Source of the DNA: Victivallales bacterium Lenti_02
GTDB taxonomy: Bacteria; Verrucomicrobiota; Lentisphaeria; Oligosphaerales; Lenti-02
Assembly (NCBI GenBank): GCA_001603055.1
Contig: LVAZ01000309.1
Span: 1 to 12,126, forward strand
DNA: 12,126 nucleotides
Reading direction: 5' to 3'
Shown: positions 1 through 10,000 of the stretch, in pieces
Numbering within the stretch: the stretch's first letter is position 1
Layout of the letters: each line of letters begins with the position of its first letter
The notes under the pieces: generated by a model
The model's input: only the letters and a program-made list of their open reading frames with translations
The model's database searches: none
What the model was told of the DNA's origin: nothing
Translations under genes and position numbers: made by a program

Positions 1-1047
1 CCAGCCGGTGATCGCGTAGGGATAGAGGCTGGACTCGCAGGCGCGGTTGTAGGCGTAGTTCCGGAGTCCGCCATAGGCGAGGACAAGACCGTTATCGAAG
101 GCGGCCAAGCCGTGGTGTCCCCGTGGCGCGGTGAGGGCGGCGGCGGCGGTCCAGGTGCCGATGGCGGGATCGTAGGTTTCGCAGGAGGCGACATTGCCGC
201 CGGTGCCGTAGCCGCCGGCGACGAGGACCTGGCTGGCCCCCTCGATCCAGACGGCGGCCGAGCCGTAGCGGGCCGTGTTCATGTCGGCGAGATAGCTCCA
301 GCCCGTGCCGCCGAAGGACTCGACGGATTTCAGGGCGGTGGTGCCGGCGCGGCCACCCATGACCAGCACCTGGTTGGTGCCGGGCAGATGGCAGACGGCG
401 AACTGGCCGCGGGCGGTGCCGAGGGCCATGGCGGTCCAGGCCCCAGTTCCAGGATTGTACATGTCCACAGCGCCGGAGACGGTGTTGGTGCCGGTTTCGC
501 CGGCGATGACGAGGATGCGCCCGTCGTCCAGGGTCACGGCCTGGGCCCCGTAGCGGGCGGCGGAAAGTGCCATGCCAGGGAAGAGGCTGGTGAGGTTGAT
601 CACGACGCCGGGCGTCGCGTCGGGGGCGGGAGTGAAGGACTCGATGGAGGTGAGGAAGTCATCGGTCGCGCTCTTCGCGCCGGCGCGGCCGCCCATGAAC
701 CAGACCGACTCGTCCACGAGGACGGCGGTGGCCTGGGTGCGCTTCTGGCCGAGGTTGCCCGCCGCGAACCAGGAGTTGGTGGCGGGGGTGTAGACCTCGA
801 TGGAGGTCAGGCAGTCAGTGGGGTCATCACCGCCGCCGACCACGACGCGGCCATCGGGCAGGAGGACGGCGGAGGCGTTCCTGCGGGCGGTGTTCATGGG
901 CGCGGCCAGAGTCCAGACGCCGGTGGCGGGGTCGAAGATTTCGACGCTGGCCAGGGTCTGGGTGCCGGTCCAGCCGCCGGCGACGAGGAGGCGGCCGTCG
1001 GCCAGCTTGACCGAGGCGAACTCGGTGCGGGCGACGTTCAGGTTGCG
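1..1047 (-). repeat. Kelch beta-propeller, six blades plus start of a seventh
   Basis: Blades are about 1041-886, 885-742, 741-556, 555-412, 411-271 and 270-124, with a seventh starting at 123 and cut by the window edge. Each has [TA]-A-R-x-x-x-x-x-V-x-L-x-D-G-R-[LIV]-[LV]-V-x-GG, then S-[VI]-E-x-[FY]-x-P-x-x-x-x-W. The GG pairs and the Trp are the Kelch hallmarks. Blades 2, 4, 5 and 6 are 47 to 49 residues; blade 3 is 62, with an insert around VVINLTSLFPGMA. In blade 3 the Trp position is lost. Propellers of this kind occur in galactose-oxidase-like folds and in many bacterial surface proteins as protein- or sugar-binding platforms. No copper-ligand pattern of galactose oxidase was seen, so binding rather than catalysis is the likelier role. 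Confidence 0.88.
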
Positions 1048-4000
1048 GCCGGAAACCCACGCGGTGGGGGCGTCGCCGCTCACCACACGGTACTGGTAGG
1101 TGAGATCATAGGCGGGGGGGCCGCTGACGTCGTCGGTGAAGGGCTGCCAGTAGGCGCGCAGGTTGGTCAGGTTGGACAGTTCGAGGTAGATGGCGGGCTC
1201 CGTGCCGCCCTCCCCGTCCGGAACGATGGTGGGCACCGGGGCGAAGAGGTCCACGGTGACGGTGGTCGCGGCGTAGACGGGGTCGCCGGCGTTGCCGACG
1301 GCGTCCACGGCGCGGACGGCGGCGTAGTAGGTGCCGCCGTGAACCAGGGTGTTCAGGGTGCCGGCCGCGACGCTCAGTTCGGCGGCGAGCACATTGCCCA
1401 CGTTCACGAAGCCGCCGACGCTGACCTGCGGGTCGGTGAGCGGGTCCGCGACGGCCCCGTCCATCCGGTGGACGGCCATCTGGTAGGAGGCGACGCCGCT
1501 GCCGGTGATCGGGTCGGGATCGGGGTCCTCGTCGACCGAGCCCGGATCGACGAAGGCGTCCCAGTTGGCGCCGAAGGCGACATTCTGGACCTGCCACAGG
1601 GCGGCGTCGTTGCGGACGACGGTCCCCGCCGGGGCGGTGAGGTCGACGGTGACGCCGTCGGAGCCCTTCACGGCGATGATGTTGTCGCTGTCGTCGCGGG
1701 CGCGGACCCAGTAGTAGTAGGTGGCGCCGTCGGCCAGGCCCAGGCCGCCGATGGTGTAGGTGCTGGTGCCCACGGGGCCGGCGGCGATCCACTCGGCGGG
1801 ATCGGCGGGCGCATTGTCCTTGTCGGTGTTGTAGGACACCTCGTAGCGGGCGGTGGGCACACCGGGGACGGTGATGCCGGACCAGTTGCCGACGAGCTGG
1901 GTGCTGTTCTGCTGGAAGTCGATGTCCTCGCCCGGGCCGTCGCGGACCTCGCCGATCTCGGCGACATCCTTGGCGATGAAGATTTCCCGGTACACGTAGA
2001 ACGGAGCGGACCCGTTGTAGACGACTTCAAGGACCAGAGTGTACTCGTACACGCCATCTGCGGCATGGGTGTCGGGAGTGAAGTCGCCGAGCGACGCTTC
2101 GGGGGCCAGGGGCGCGGCCACCGGACCGGTCAGCAGGTGGCTGGTGGCGTCGGCGATGGGCTTGCGTTCGGCGCCGTGGCCCTGGACGAGGTAGAGGTTC
2201 CAGTTGTCGAGGTCGTCCTCGGGGGCGGCATTGCCCACATCGACGAGGCCGGGAACGTCGATCGCGACGTTGCCGCGGTGCATGACGTCGGTGGCGGGGC
2301 CGGTGATGTTGACCCAGTTGCTGTAGGCGTCCAGATTCACGTCGGCGACATGGATGCGGAGGTTGCCGCCCGCGTCGGTGATGTTCGCCACGTCTGCCGC
2401 GAAGCGGATGGTGGTGACATCGGCGAGGGCCAGGGGGGGAGCGAGGGTGACGCGGGCGTTGAGCCAGGCGTTCAGATCGGCCGCCGCCGTCACGGCGGAG
2501 GTGCTGTGGGCGAAGTCGCTGCCACCAAGAGCGTCGACCGTGGCGCCGTCAAGCTCCTCGGAGAAGGTCAGGCGGGCGATGGAGGGGGTGGCCAGCTCGG
2601 CGGCCAGGAGGACGGGACCGGCCCGGTCGTCCAGGTCGAGGGGAGCGGCGAAGGCGGCGAGGGCGTTGAGGGCCGGGCTGCGGTCCCGGACGCTGCCGGT
2701 GCCGTCGTAGTCGAGGGTAGGCTCGGTGCCGCCGGTGTTGACGCCGGTGGCGGTGCCGGTGGCGGTGACGGCGATGACGACGGTCCTGCCGTCCGGACGG
2801 GTGACGGGGCCGAAGGTGGTGTGGAGCGGGAGGTCGTTGGGATCCAGGGTCCAGCCGGCCAGGGAGGCGAGGTCGACCGGTTCGGAGAAGCGGACCTGGA
2901 GGCTGCTGACGCGGGCGTTGTCCACGTCGGCGCTGTTCCGGTAGGAACCGGCGAGGACGACGGGCGGGGCGCCGTCGGTGGTGCCGGTGAAGGTGACGCC
3001 GGCCATCTTGTTGCCGACCATGTCTTCGAGGACGTCGGCCGCGGCGACCAGCTTCGGAATGGCGGTCCTCGCCACTCCGTCGCCGTCGGTGCCGGCTCCG
3101 GCGGAGGTGCCGGTGGCGTCGGTGTTCCAGCGCTTGGCGGGGTTGGTCATGTGGAGGTAGACCACGCTGAAGCTGGCGGCGGTGTTGGTGAGGACAGTGT
3201 TGTCCGCGTCGAGACTGGCCGCGTCGAAGGTCAGGACCGCCTCCGGCGCGCCGCCGTCGCTGATGCCCAGGGAGGCGAGCGCGGCCTGAATCTGGTCCGT
3301 GTCGTTGAGGATCAGCTCGGAGAAGGTGACCCGGATGGTATCGTGGTCCATCGTCTGGACGGCGAGGATGGCGGGGGGGACGGTGTCGATCTGGATTTTG
3401 TGCCCGTAGAGGGGTCCATAGTCGCCGACGTATTCGGCACCCGGGGCGGGCAGAGTCAGCACGGCCAGGTTGGGAGTCGGGGCGGTGTCGGTGATGCTGC
3501 TGCTGCCCAGAGCCAGGGAGTTGGTGCCGGGGCAGTCGAGGAAGTCGGGATCGCGGCGGTTGTCGCCGGCGGCGACGACGTAGTTGAACAGGAGGGTCCG
3601 GGTGCCGTTGCCCGACTGGTAGCTGAGAACACGCTGGGTGACGCTGGAGACCTGGATGGTGAGGGTCGGGGTGCCGCCGGTCACGGCGACCCGCTCGGAG
3701 AAGCTCACCTGCACGGGAACCAGTTGGCCGAAGGTGAAGGTGCTGCCGGCGGGGACGGTGGAGTGGAGCTTGGTCACCACGGGCGGCGCGCCGTCCACGG
3801 TGGCGGCGCTGGCGAGGGCGGCGATGCCGTTGGGAGCAGCCGCCTGGTCCAGGATGGCGTCGGCGGCGATCTGGATGTTGGGAATCGCGGCCCGGTTGAC
3901 GCCGGCGGCGTCGGTGCCGGTTCCGGCGCTGGCGCCGGTGGCGTCGGTGTTCCAGGCGTCGCTGGCGCCGCTCCAGAGGACGAGGGGATTGGCGCTGGCG

Positions 4001-7000
4001 TCGACGGTGGCGAAGGTGATGGCGCCGCCATTCGCCGTGAGAGCGGCGGCGGCCGGCGCGGCGACGGGCTCGCTGAAGCGCAGCTCGACGGAGCGGTCGG
4101 ACCGGGTGGCGGCCGCAAGGACGACGGGCTTGGCCGCGTCGGTCCTGGTGAGGCCGAGGTCGTCGCCGCCGGCGAGCGGGTTGCCGTTCATGTCGGCGGC
4201 GGTGCCGGCCGTGTAGCGCAGCGCCTTGAGTTCGGTGCCGTCCACGCCGCCGTGGCGGACGGTGAAGGCCTGGTCGTTGGCGACGGCTCCGAAATCGAGG
4301 GTGGTGCCGACCACGCCGCCGATGCGGAAGTTGCCCGCCGCGAGGGTGGCTTCGCTGATCGGCTCGGAGAAGACGAGGAGAGCGCTGTCCACGCGGCCGT
4401 CCGGAGTGGCCGGCAGGGCGTCGAGGGTGGTGACGGCGACCAGCACGGGGACCACCCCGTCGGTGGTCATGGGATTGTTCAAGATCACGAGGTTGGTGTT
4501 GAGCGAGGCGTCGGAGAGGGCGTCGGCGAGCACGCTCAGGTTCGGGGTGATGTTGCGGGCGGTGCCCAGGGAGTCGGTCGAGCGGTAGCCGTCGCTGTCG
4601 TCGATGTCGCCGGGCCCGGCGCCGGTGGCGTCGGTGTTCCAGCGGGCGCCGCCGGCCGGATCGCTCCAGACGTAGGTGCGGGCGCCGGTCTGGACGAGGT
4701 TGCCGAAGGCGAGCGCGTTGCCGTTGGTGCGGAGCGTGGCGGTGGTGACGCCGAGGACGTTCTCGCTGAAGACGACCTGGATGCTCGAGTCGGTGAGGGT
4801 GCGGGCGCTCTGGATGGTGGGGCGGGCCGCGTCGAGCTGGTTGCCCCAGCGGCCGCCGTTGCCGTCGCTGGCGGCCTTGTTGCCGAGCAGGTCGGCGAGG
4901 TCGGTGCCGTCGTTGTCGTTGGTGTAGGCGACGGTTTTGAACTCGGTGCCGAGGACTTCGTTGGCGGGGACGGTGATCTGGAGGACGAGGACTTCGTCGT
5001 CGGCCGCGTCGGGGAAGGCGGGGGCGAGAGCGGCCAGCCCGGTGAGGACGGTGTCGACCGGCATGCCGCCGATGGTGAAGTCGGCGGGGGCGACGGTGGC
5101 GTCGTCCACCGGCTCGGAGAAGACGACGACGGCCATGTCCACGGCGCCGTTGTCGTTCCGGTCGTAGGTGACCACGTCGATCATGACCGGGGGGGCGCCG
5201 TCGGTGGTGGGGGCGTTGTAGTCGCGGGTGTATTCGCCGTCGAGGGAGCGGAGGGTGGTGCCGGCGATGATGAGGTTGGGGGTCTCGCCGGTGTCGGGGG
5301 CGCCGCCCTCGCCGAAGACCAGATAGAGGACGTTGTTGTTGGGGAGGTCGTTGTCGAAGGGGCCGTTGAGGTCGATCATGACCTGGCTGCGGCCGAGGAC
5401 CTGGAAGTGGTTGCCGCTGGCGGCGACGGCGATTTTGCCGTCCACGCCGGGATAGCCGGCCAGGGTGCTGTCGTTGACCGGGCGGTCGAAGGTGATGCGG
5501 ATGAAGTCGATGCGCCCGTTGTTGTTGGCGTCGCCGGTTTCGGCGCTGACCACCACGACGCTGCCGAGGCCGCGGATGGGGACGGGGGCCGGGGCGGGAA
5601 GGGCGTTGAAGCCGACCAGGTCGACGATGTCGCCCTCGCTGATGGTGGCGGGATCGAGGTTGAGGGTGGCGTCCTCGGCCCATTGCCCGCCGGAGGTGGA
5701 TTCCTGATTGAAGGTCAGGGTCACGCGCCCGTTCGGGTTGATGCCGGCCGTGACGTCGGCCCAGTCCACCCCGGCGAAGCCGTTCGCCAGAGCCGCGAAG
5801 CCGTCGATGGAGGAGCGGAAGTCGGTGGTCCGGATGCGGAGCGTGTCGAGGCTGGTGACGGGCTCGCTGAAGCGGAGGGTGAAGACGGTGCCGGCGGCGA
5901 TTTCCCCGCCTGCGGTGAGGGGGCGGTCGCTGAAGGCGTCGATCAGGACCGGGGCGGCGCCGTCGACCGTGAGGGGAACCAGCGTGCCGGCGATGTAGGG
6001 CGCGCCGCCGTTGAGGAGGTTGCCGTTCAGGTCGGCGAGGGTCGAGCCGGCGGTGCCGAGCCCGACGAGGGCGCCGGTGTCGCCGAACCAGCCGCCGGGA
6101 ATGTTGATGGCCCGCTCGTCGAAGAAGAGGACGAGGCGGTTGTCGTTCTCGACGTCGACCATGCCGGTGGTGCCGTTGGGGTCGATGCCGACGCCGGTGT
6201 ATCCCTGGATGGTCCAGCGGTCGGTCAGGAAGGCGATGGCCTCGCTGATGTAGCCGGTGAGGGAGGCGTCGCGGATGGGTTCGCTGAAGGTGACCAGGAC
6301 ATGGTCGAGCATGCCGTTGCGGTTGAGGTCGAGGGTGCGCACCTGGGTGATGACCGGGGGCGTGGTGTCCTGGGCGTCGACCCGGAGGGTGGTGCTGGTG
6401 ATGCCGCGCCAACTGTCGCTGGCGGCGGGCACCGAGAAGTCGAGCGCGCCGCCGGCCAGACGGACCTGGAAGTCGTCGTTGTGGCTGGCGCTGGCGCTGG
6501 TGTTGACGGTGACGAAGAAGTCCATGATCCCGTCGATCATGGGACTGAGGCGCTGGTTGCGGATGTTGAGGGGGATGGACATGCCGCTGGCGGGGAGGCT
6601 GGCCAGGGAGACGAGGGAGTCGGTGCCGAGGTCGAAGGTGCCGGGACGGCCCTGGACGACGGCGTCGCCCGCCGCGTGCGCGGCGGCGGTGGTTCCGGAG
6701 GCGCCGCGGACGCAGCCGATGAGCTGCCAGCCGTTGGCCTGCCGGACGACGCCGGTGTAGGAGATGACTTCGAGCCCGACGGTGACATGGCCGATTCCCG
6801 TCTCGGCGGCGGGAGCGAAGGGGCGGTGGACGAGGTCGATCACGCTGCCGCCGGCGCCGATGTCCGCCGCCAGGGCGAGAACGGTCGCGTCGCTGACCTG
6901 CATGCCCGCGATGTGGGGGATGGGATCGCTGCCGCGGGTGCCGCGGAGGCACTGCAGGAGCTGGTCGCCGGTGCGCTTGCGGTAACCGATAATCTCGTTG

Positions 7001-10000
7001 CCGATGCGGACGTAGGCGGTGTAGCCGTTGTCCGGGTCGGGGAACCGGGCGCCCTGCCCGGCTCCGAGCTGGACGGTGGTGGCGGCCGCAGTGAGGTCGG
7101 CGGCCAGGTCGGCACCCAGGCCGATCACCCGCAGGGCTTCGCCGACGGGATGGGGGGCGATGGCGGAAGCCGTGCCCTGGACGCCGCGGACGACGCCGAG
7201 CAGGTTGTTGTTGGCGTCCTTCCCGTCGTAGGCGATGAGCTCGCGGCCGAGGAGCAGGATGCCGGTCGTGGGATAGTGGCTGGCGTCGGCCACGTTGATG
7301 ACCGGCGAGGAGGCGACGAGGAAGCGGGTCTCGACCGTGAACTGGTCGCCGGGATCGAGGGAATGGTCGCCGCCGACGCCGGTGAGGCCGCCCATGAAGA
7401 CGAGGGTGTCGTTGGCGGCGAGGGAGCTTTGCAGGGCGGTGACGGCCGCCGTGGTGGTGACGGCGCCCTGGACGCGGCGGATGGTGTCGCCCACCCGGAC
7501 CCCGAGGGCGGCGAAGTCGGTGCCGGCCACGCGGACGGAGGTGCGCCCGCCGTCGGCGGCGGTGGCGGTGATGACGCCGCCGAGCCAGGAGGGGGCGATG
7601 GGCCGCACGTCGCGCCAGAAGGAGATGGGGCCGATCTGGTCGATGCTCTGGTAGTTGATGAAGTCCGAGGGGGTGATGTCGAAGTCGCCGCCGACGTTGA
7701 GGAGGTCGAGCAGGAGGCTGTCGACCGTCTGCGCGGGATCGGCGAGGTCCATGGCGATGACCGGGGTGCTGGGGCTGGAGACCGGGATGGTCTGGCCGCC
7801 GGCGACCAGATTGACCAGGGTGGCGGGGATGCGGCAGGAGATGGCGTTGGTGGTGAGGCCCGCGACGCCGGCCTCCTCGCCGAAGAAGGTGAGGCCGAAG
7901 GTGCCGGGGATGGCGAACTGGACCTGGGTGCCGTAGCGGATCGTGCGCGAGGTGCGGACGACGACGAAGAGGTCGGGCCGGCTGCCGGGGTCGGTGTCGG
8001 GCACGTCGAGGCCGGAGACGAGGTTCATGGTCAGCATGCGCGGCCAGCTCTCGTCGCGCCAGAGGCTCTCGCCGTCGGTGTAGCTGTTGCTGCCGTCCAG
8101 ATCATAGTAGAAGAGGCCGGTCTGGATGCCGGCGGTGCCGTCGGCGGGGGGGGGACCGCTGAGGACCACGGCGCCGAGGTCGGTGTAGGTCTCGGCCCCG
8201 CGCCAGATGGGCTCGCCGGGGTCCCTTTGCCCGTTGTTGTTGGTGTCGGCGTAGTAGATGCCGGTCTGGATGCCGGGGACGCCGTCCACGGCCTGCCAGT
8301 TGGTGGTGCCGAGGATCGCGGTGTCCATTTTCCGGTCGTAGACGGCGGGACGGCCGCGGCTCCAGCCGCTGCCGACGGTGAAGGGCACGAGCTGGTCGAC
8401 GCCGGGGTTGAAGACGCCGTTGCCGTTGGTGTCGCGGTAGAGGGCCACGCCGCTGGCGGTGCTGTTGCCGTCGATGTCGGCCAGATCGAAGATGCTGTTG
8501 TTGCCGAGGCGGTTGAACTGGACGGTGACGGCGCTGAGGACGGCCCCCTGGCCGTTGTCGTACATGTTGATGCCGATGACCGGGGTCGGGTCGCTGTTGA
8601 ACTCGATGGTCTGGCCGGCGGCGGTGAGGTCCTGATAGGTGACGACGGCGCTGCTGACCACCTGGCTGGAGTAGGCGCCGGCGGAGTAGGCCAGGGTGGG
8701 GTTGAAGGTGAAGGCGGCGTAGTAGTAGGTGCCGCCGCCCAGGACGTCCTGGTCGGTGTGGGTCACGGCGGCGGTGCCGTTGACGATGGCGACGACGGTG
8801 CCGGTCTCGCCGGTGCCGAGCAGATCGCCGAGCCGGTAGAGACGGCCGTTGCTCGGGACGCCGGTGATGGGGCTGCCGAAATGGCGGACGATGATCAGCC
8901 CGGTTTCGGGGGTGCCGACCGGGACGGGCCAGTTCCAGGCGAGGTTCACGTCGTGGTTGCCGAAGGCGTCGATGACCACGCTGAGGTTGAAGCTGGTGAC
9001 CGAGCGGGGCGCGGCGGCGCTGCCGTCGGAGGGCATGCAGTTGATGAAGGCGGGGGCCGAGTAGTTCAGGAAGAAGTCGTTGGTGTAGAAGGCGTAGTAG
9101 TAGGTGGTGCCGTTGGCCGGGGCGGGGACGCCCGCGCCGGGGTCGCCGTCGTCGCGGAAGGTCTGCGCGCCGGGGGCGACGATGCCGACCACCACGCCGT
9201 CGCCCAGATTGGCGCCGACCGCGTAGGCGGTCTCGTTGGCGGGACGGATGACCGGGTAGTCGGTGCTGCTGCGCACGACGATCACGTCGGCGAGGTCGAG
9301 ATCAAGCGGGTCGTTCCAGGCGAAGTCCACCTGATTGTCGCCGGGGACGGCGACCAGATTGGTGACAATGCCGGGAGGGGTCGAGTCCTCGGTGGGGGTG
9401 ACGGGCCAGGGCGTGGCCTGGACCATGTCCTCGGGACCGCGCCCGGTGGGCGAGCGGTCGCCGGCGAAGGCCCAGTAGTAGTAGGGAGTGCCGTTGACGA
9501 CGCCGTTGTCGACAAAGCTGGTGCCGTTGCCCATGTAGACCACGGTGCCGTTGCCGAGGGGCTGGCCGACGGCGTAGGGGACGCCGAACAGGGGCACTTC
9601 GTTCACGCCGGGGGCGGCGGTCGGGGTGCGGACGATGATGACGCTCTGGAAGGTGGCGGCGGGGAGGTCCCAGGCGAGGGTGACGCGCCCGGCCCCGCGG
9701 GTGGCGGTGAAGTTGCTGATGGTGCTGGGCACGACCGAGAGCCGGGCCGTGGTGGTGGTCAGGTCGCGGTTGGCCGAGGAGGGGCCGGTGTTGTAGATGA
9801 TGGACTGGTGGGGGACGCTGAAGGTCCAGCCCAGGGTGCCGAAGATCGGGGGGTTGGCGTTGGTGCGGAAACGGACCTCGAAGTCCTTGCCCGCGTTGGC
9901 GCCGGTGTCGTTGGCGGGGATGGCGACCTGGGGGGCGAGGACGAGATCGGTGTACCAGCCCAGGGTGTTGCGCCCGGGACCGAGGAAATAGATGTCCTCG

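Larger units (their letters stand above)
2341..6369 (-). repeat. Array of eleven tandem Big_5/SbsA-like Ig units
   Basis: Units start at about 6369, 5964, 5565, 5205, 4833, 4464, 4143, 3798, 3387, 2979 and 2631, each 97 to 137 residues. A typical unit opens with T-D-G-A-P-P-V-[VIL], often followed by D-x-N-x-N-G-x-x-D, then a strand [VL]-x-[FV]-SE-[PN]-[VI]. It usually ends near 'a-D-x-x-GN-x-x' before the next TDGAPP. FSEPV or FSEPI is seen in units 1, 2, 4, 6, 7 and 10; variants are FDRP (3), FSEN (5), FSER (8), FSEL (9) and FSEE (11). This is the pattern of the bacterial Ig-like domain of S-layer type (Big_5). Such arrays act as extracellular spacers that hold other domains away from the cell. 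Confidence 0.85.
7819..8637 (-). other. Asp/Asn-loop beta module A2 with three Ca-loop motifs
   Basis: Residues 1164-1436. It begins with GQTIEFNSDPTPVIGINMYD and a beta strand AVLSAVTVQFN. Three loops follow: DTNGNGVFNPGVD (from 8433), DTNNNGQRDPGE (8247-8212) and DLDGSNSYTDGE (8103-8068). The last two sit in a tandem 48-residue repeat 'GIQTG-[IL]-x-Y-x-D ... GE-x-[IL]-WR'. The segment DTDPGSRPDLFVVVRTS (7998-7906 with its next strand) is the module signature also seen at 10794, 9912 and 6540. One Cys is in the closing strand. The fold is not one I can name. Confidence 0.62.

Noticed and set aside
1..1047. Galactose oxidase or sialidase enzyme
   Set aside because: Blades match Kelch repeats, but no catalytic ligand pattern or Asp-box (S-x-D-x-G-x-T-W) was found.
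3638..4216. Plus-strand 192-codon open frame and the many other small plus-strand frames
   Set aside because: They lie opposite continuous Ig-domain coding sequence, lack domains, and are rich in Ala, Ser, Arg and Pro as expected of antisense GC-rich frames.
2998..4641. CRISPR array or mobile-element repeats
   Set aside because: The 21-base repeats are hundreds of bases apart, unevenly spaced, in frame and encode the same peptide, so they are protein repeats.
2549..6952. Minus-strand open frame of 1,467 codons rich in Arg, Pro and His
   Set aside because: It is a shifted frame of the same strand as the real gene. Arg/Pro/His-rich text is the usual product of reading GC-rich coding DNA out of frame, and it has no domain.
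8068..8103. Dockerin domain pair (cellulosome)
   Set aside because: The Ca-loop motifs lie in beta-strand context, lack the dockerin helices and recur in a 48-residue unit, not the 22-residue dockerin repeat.
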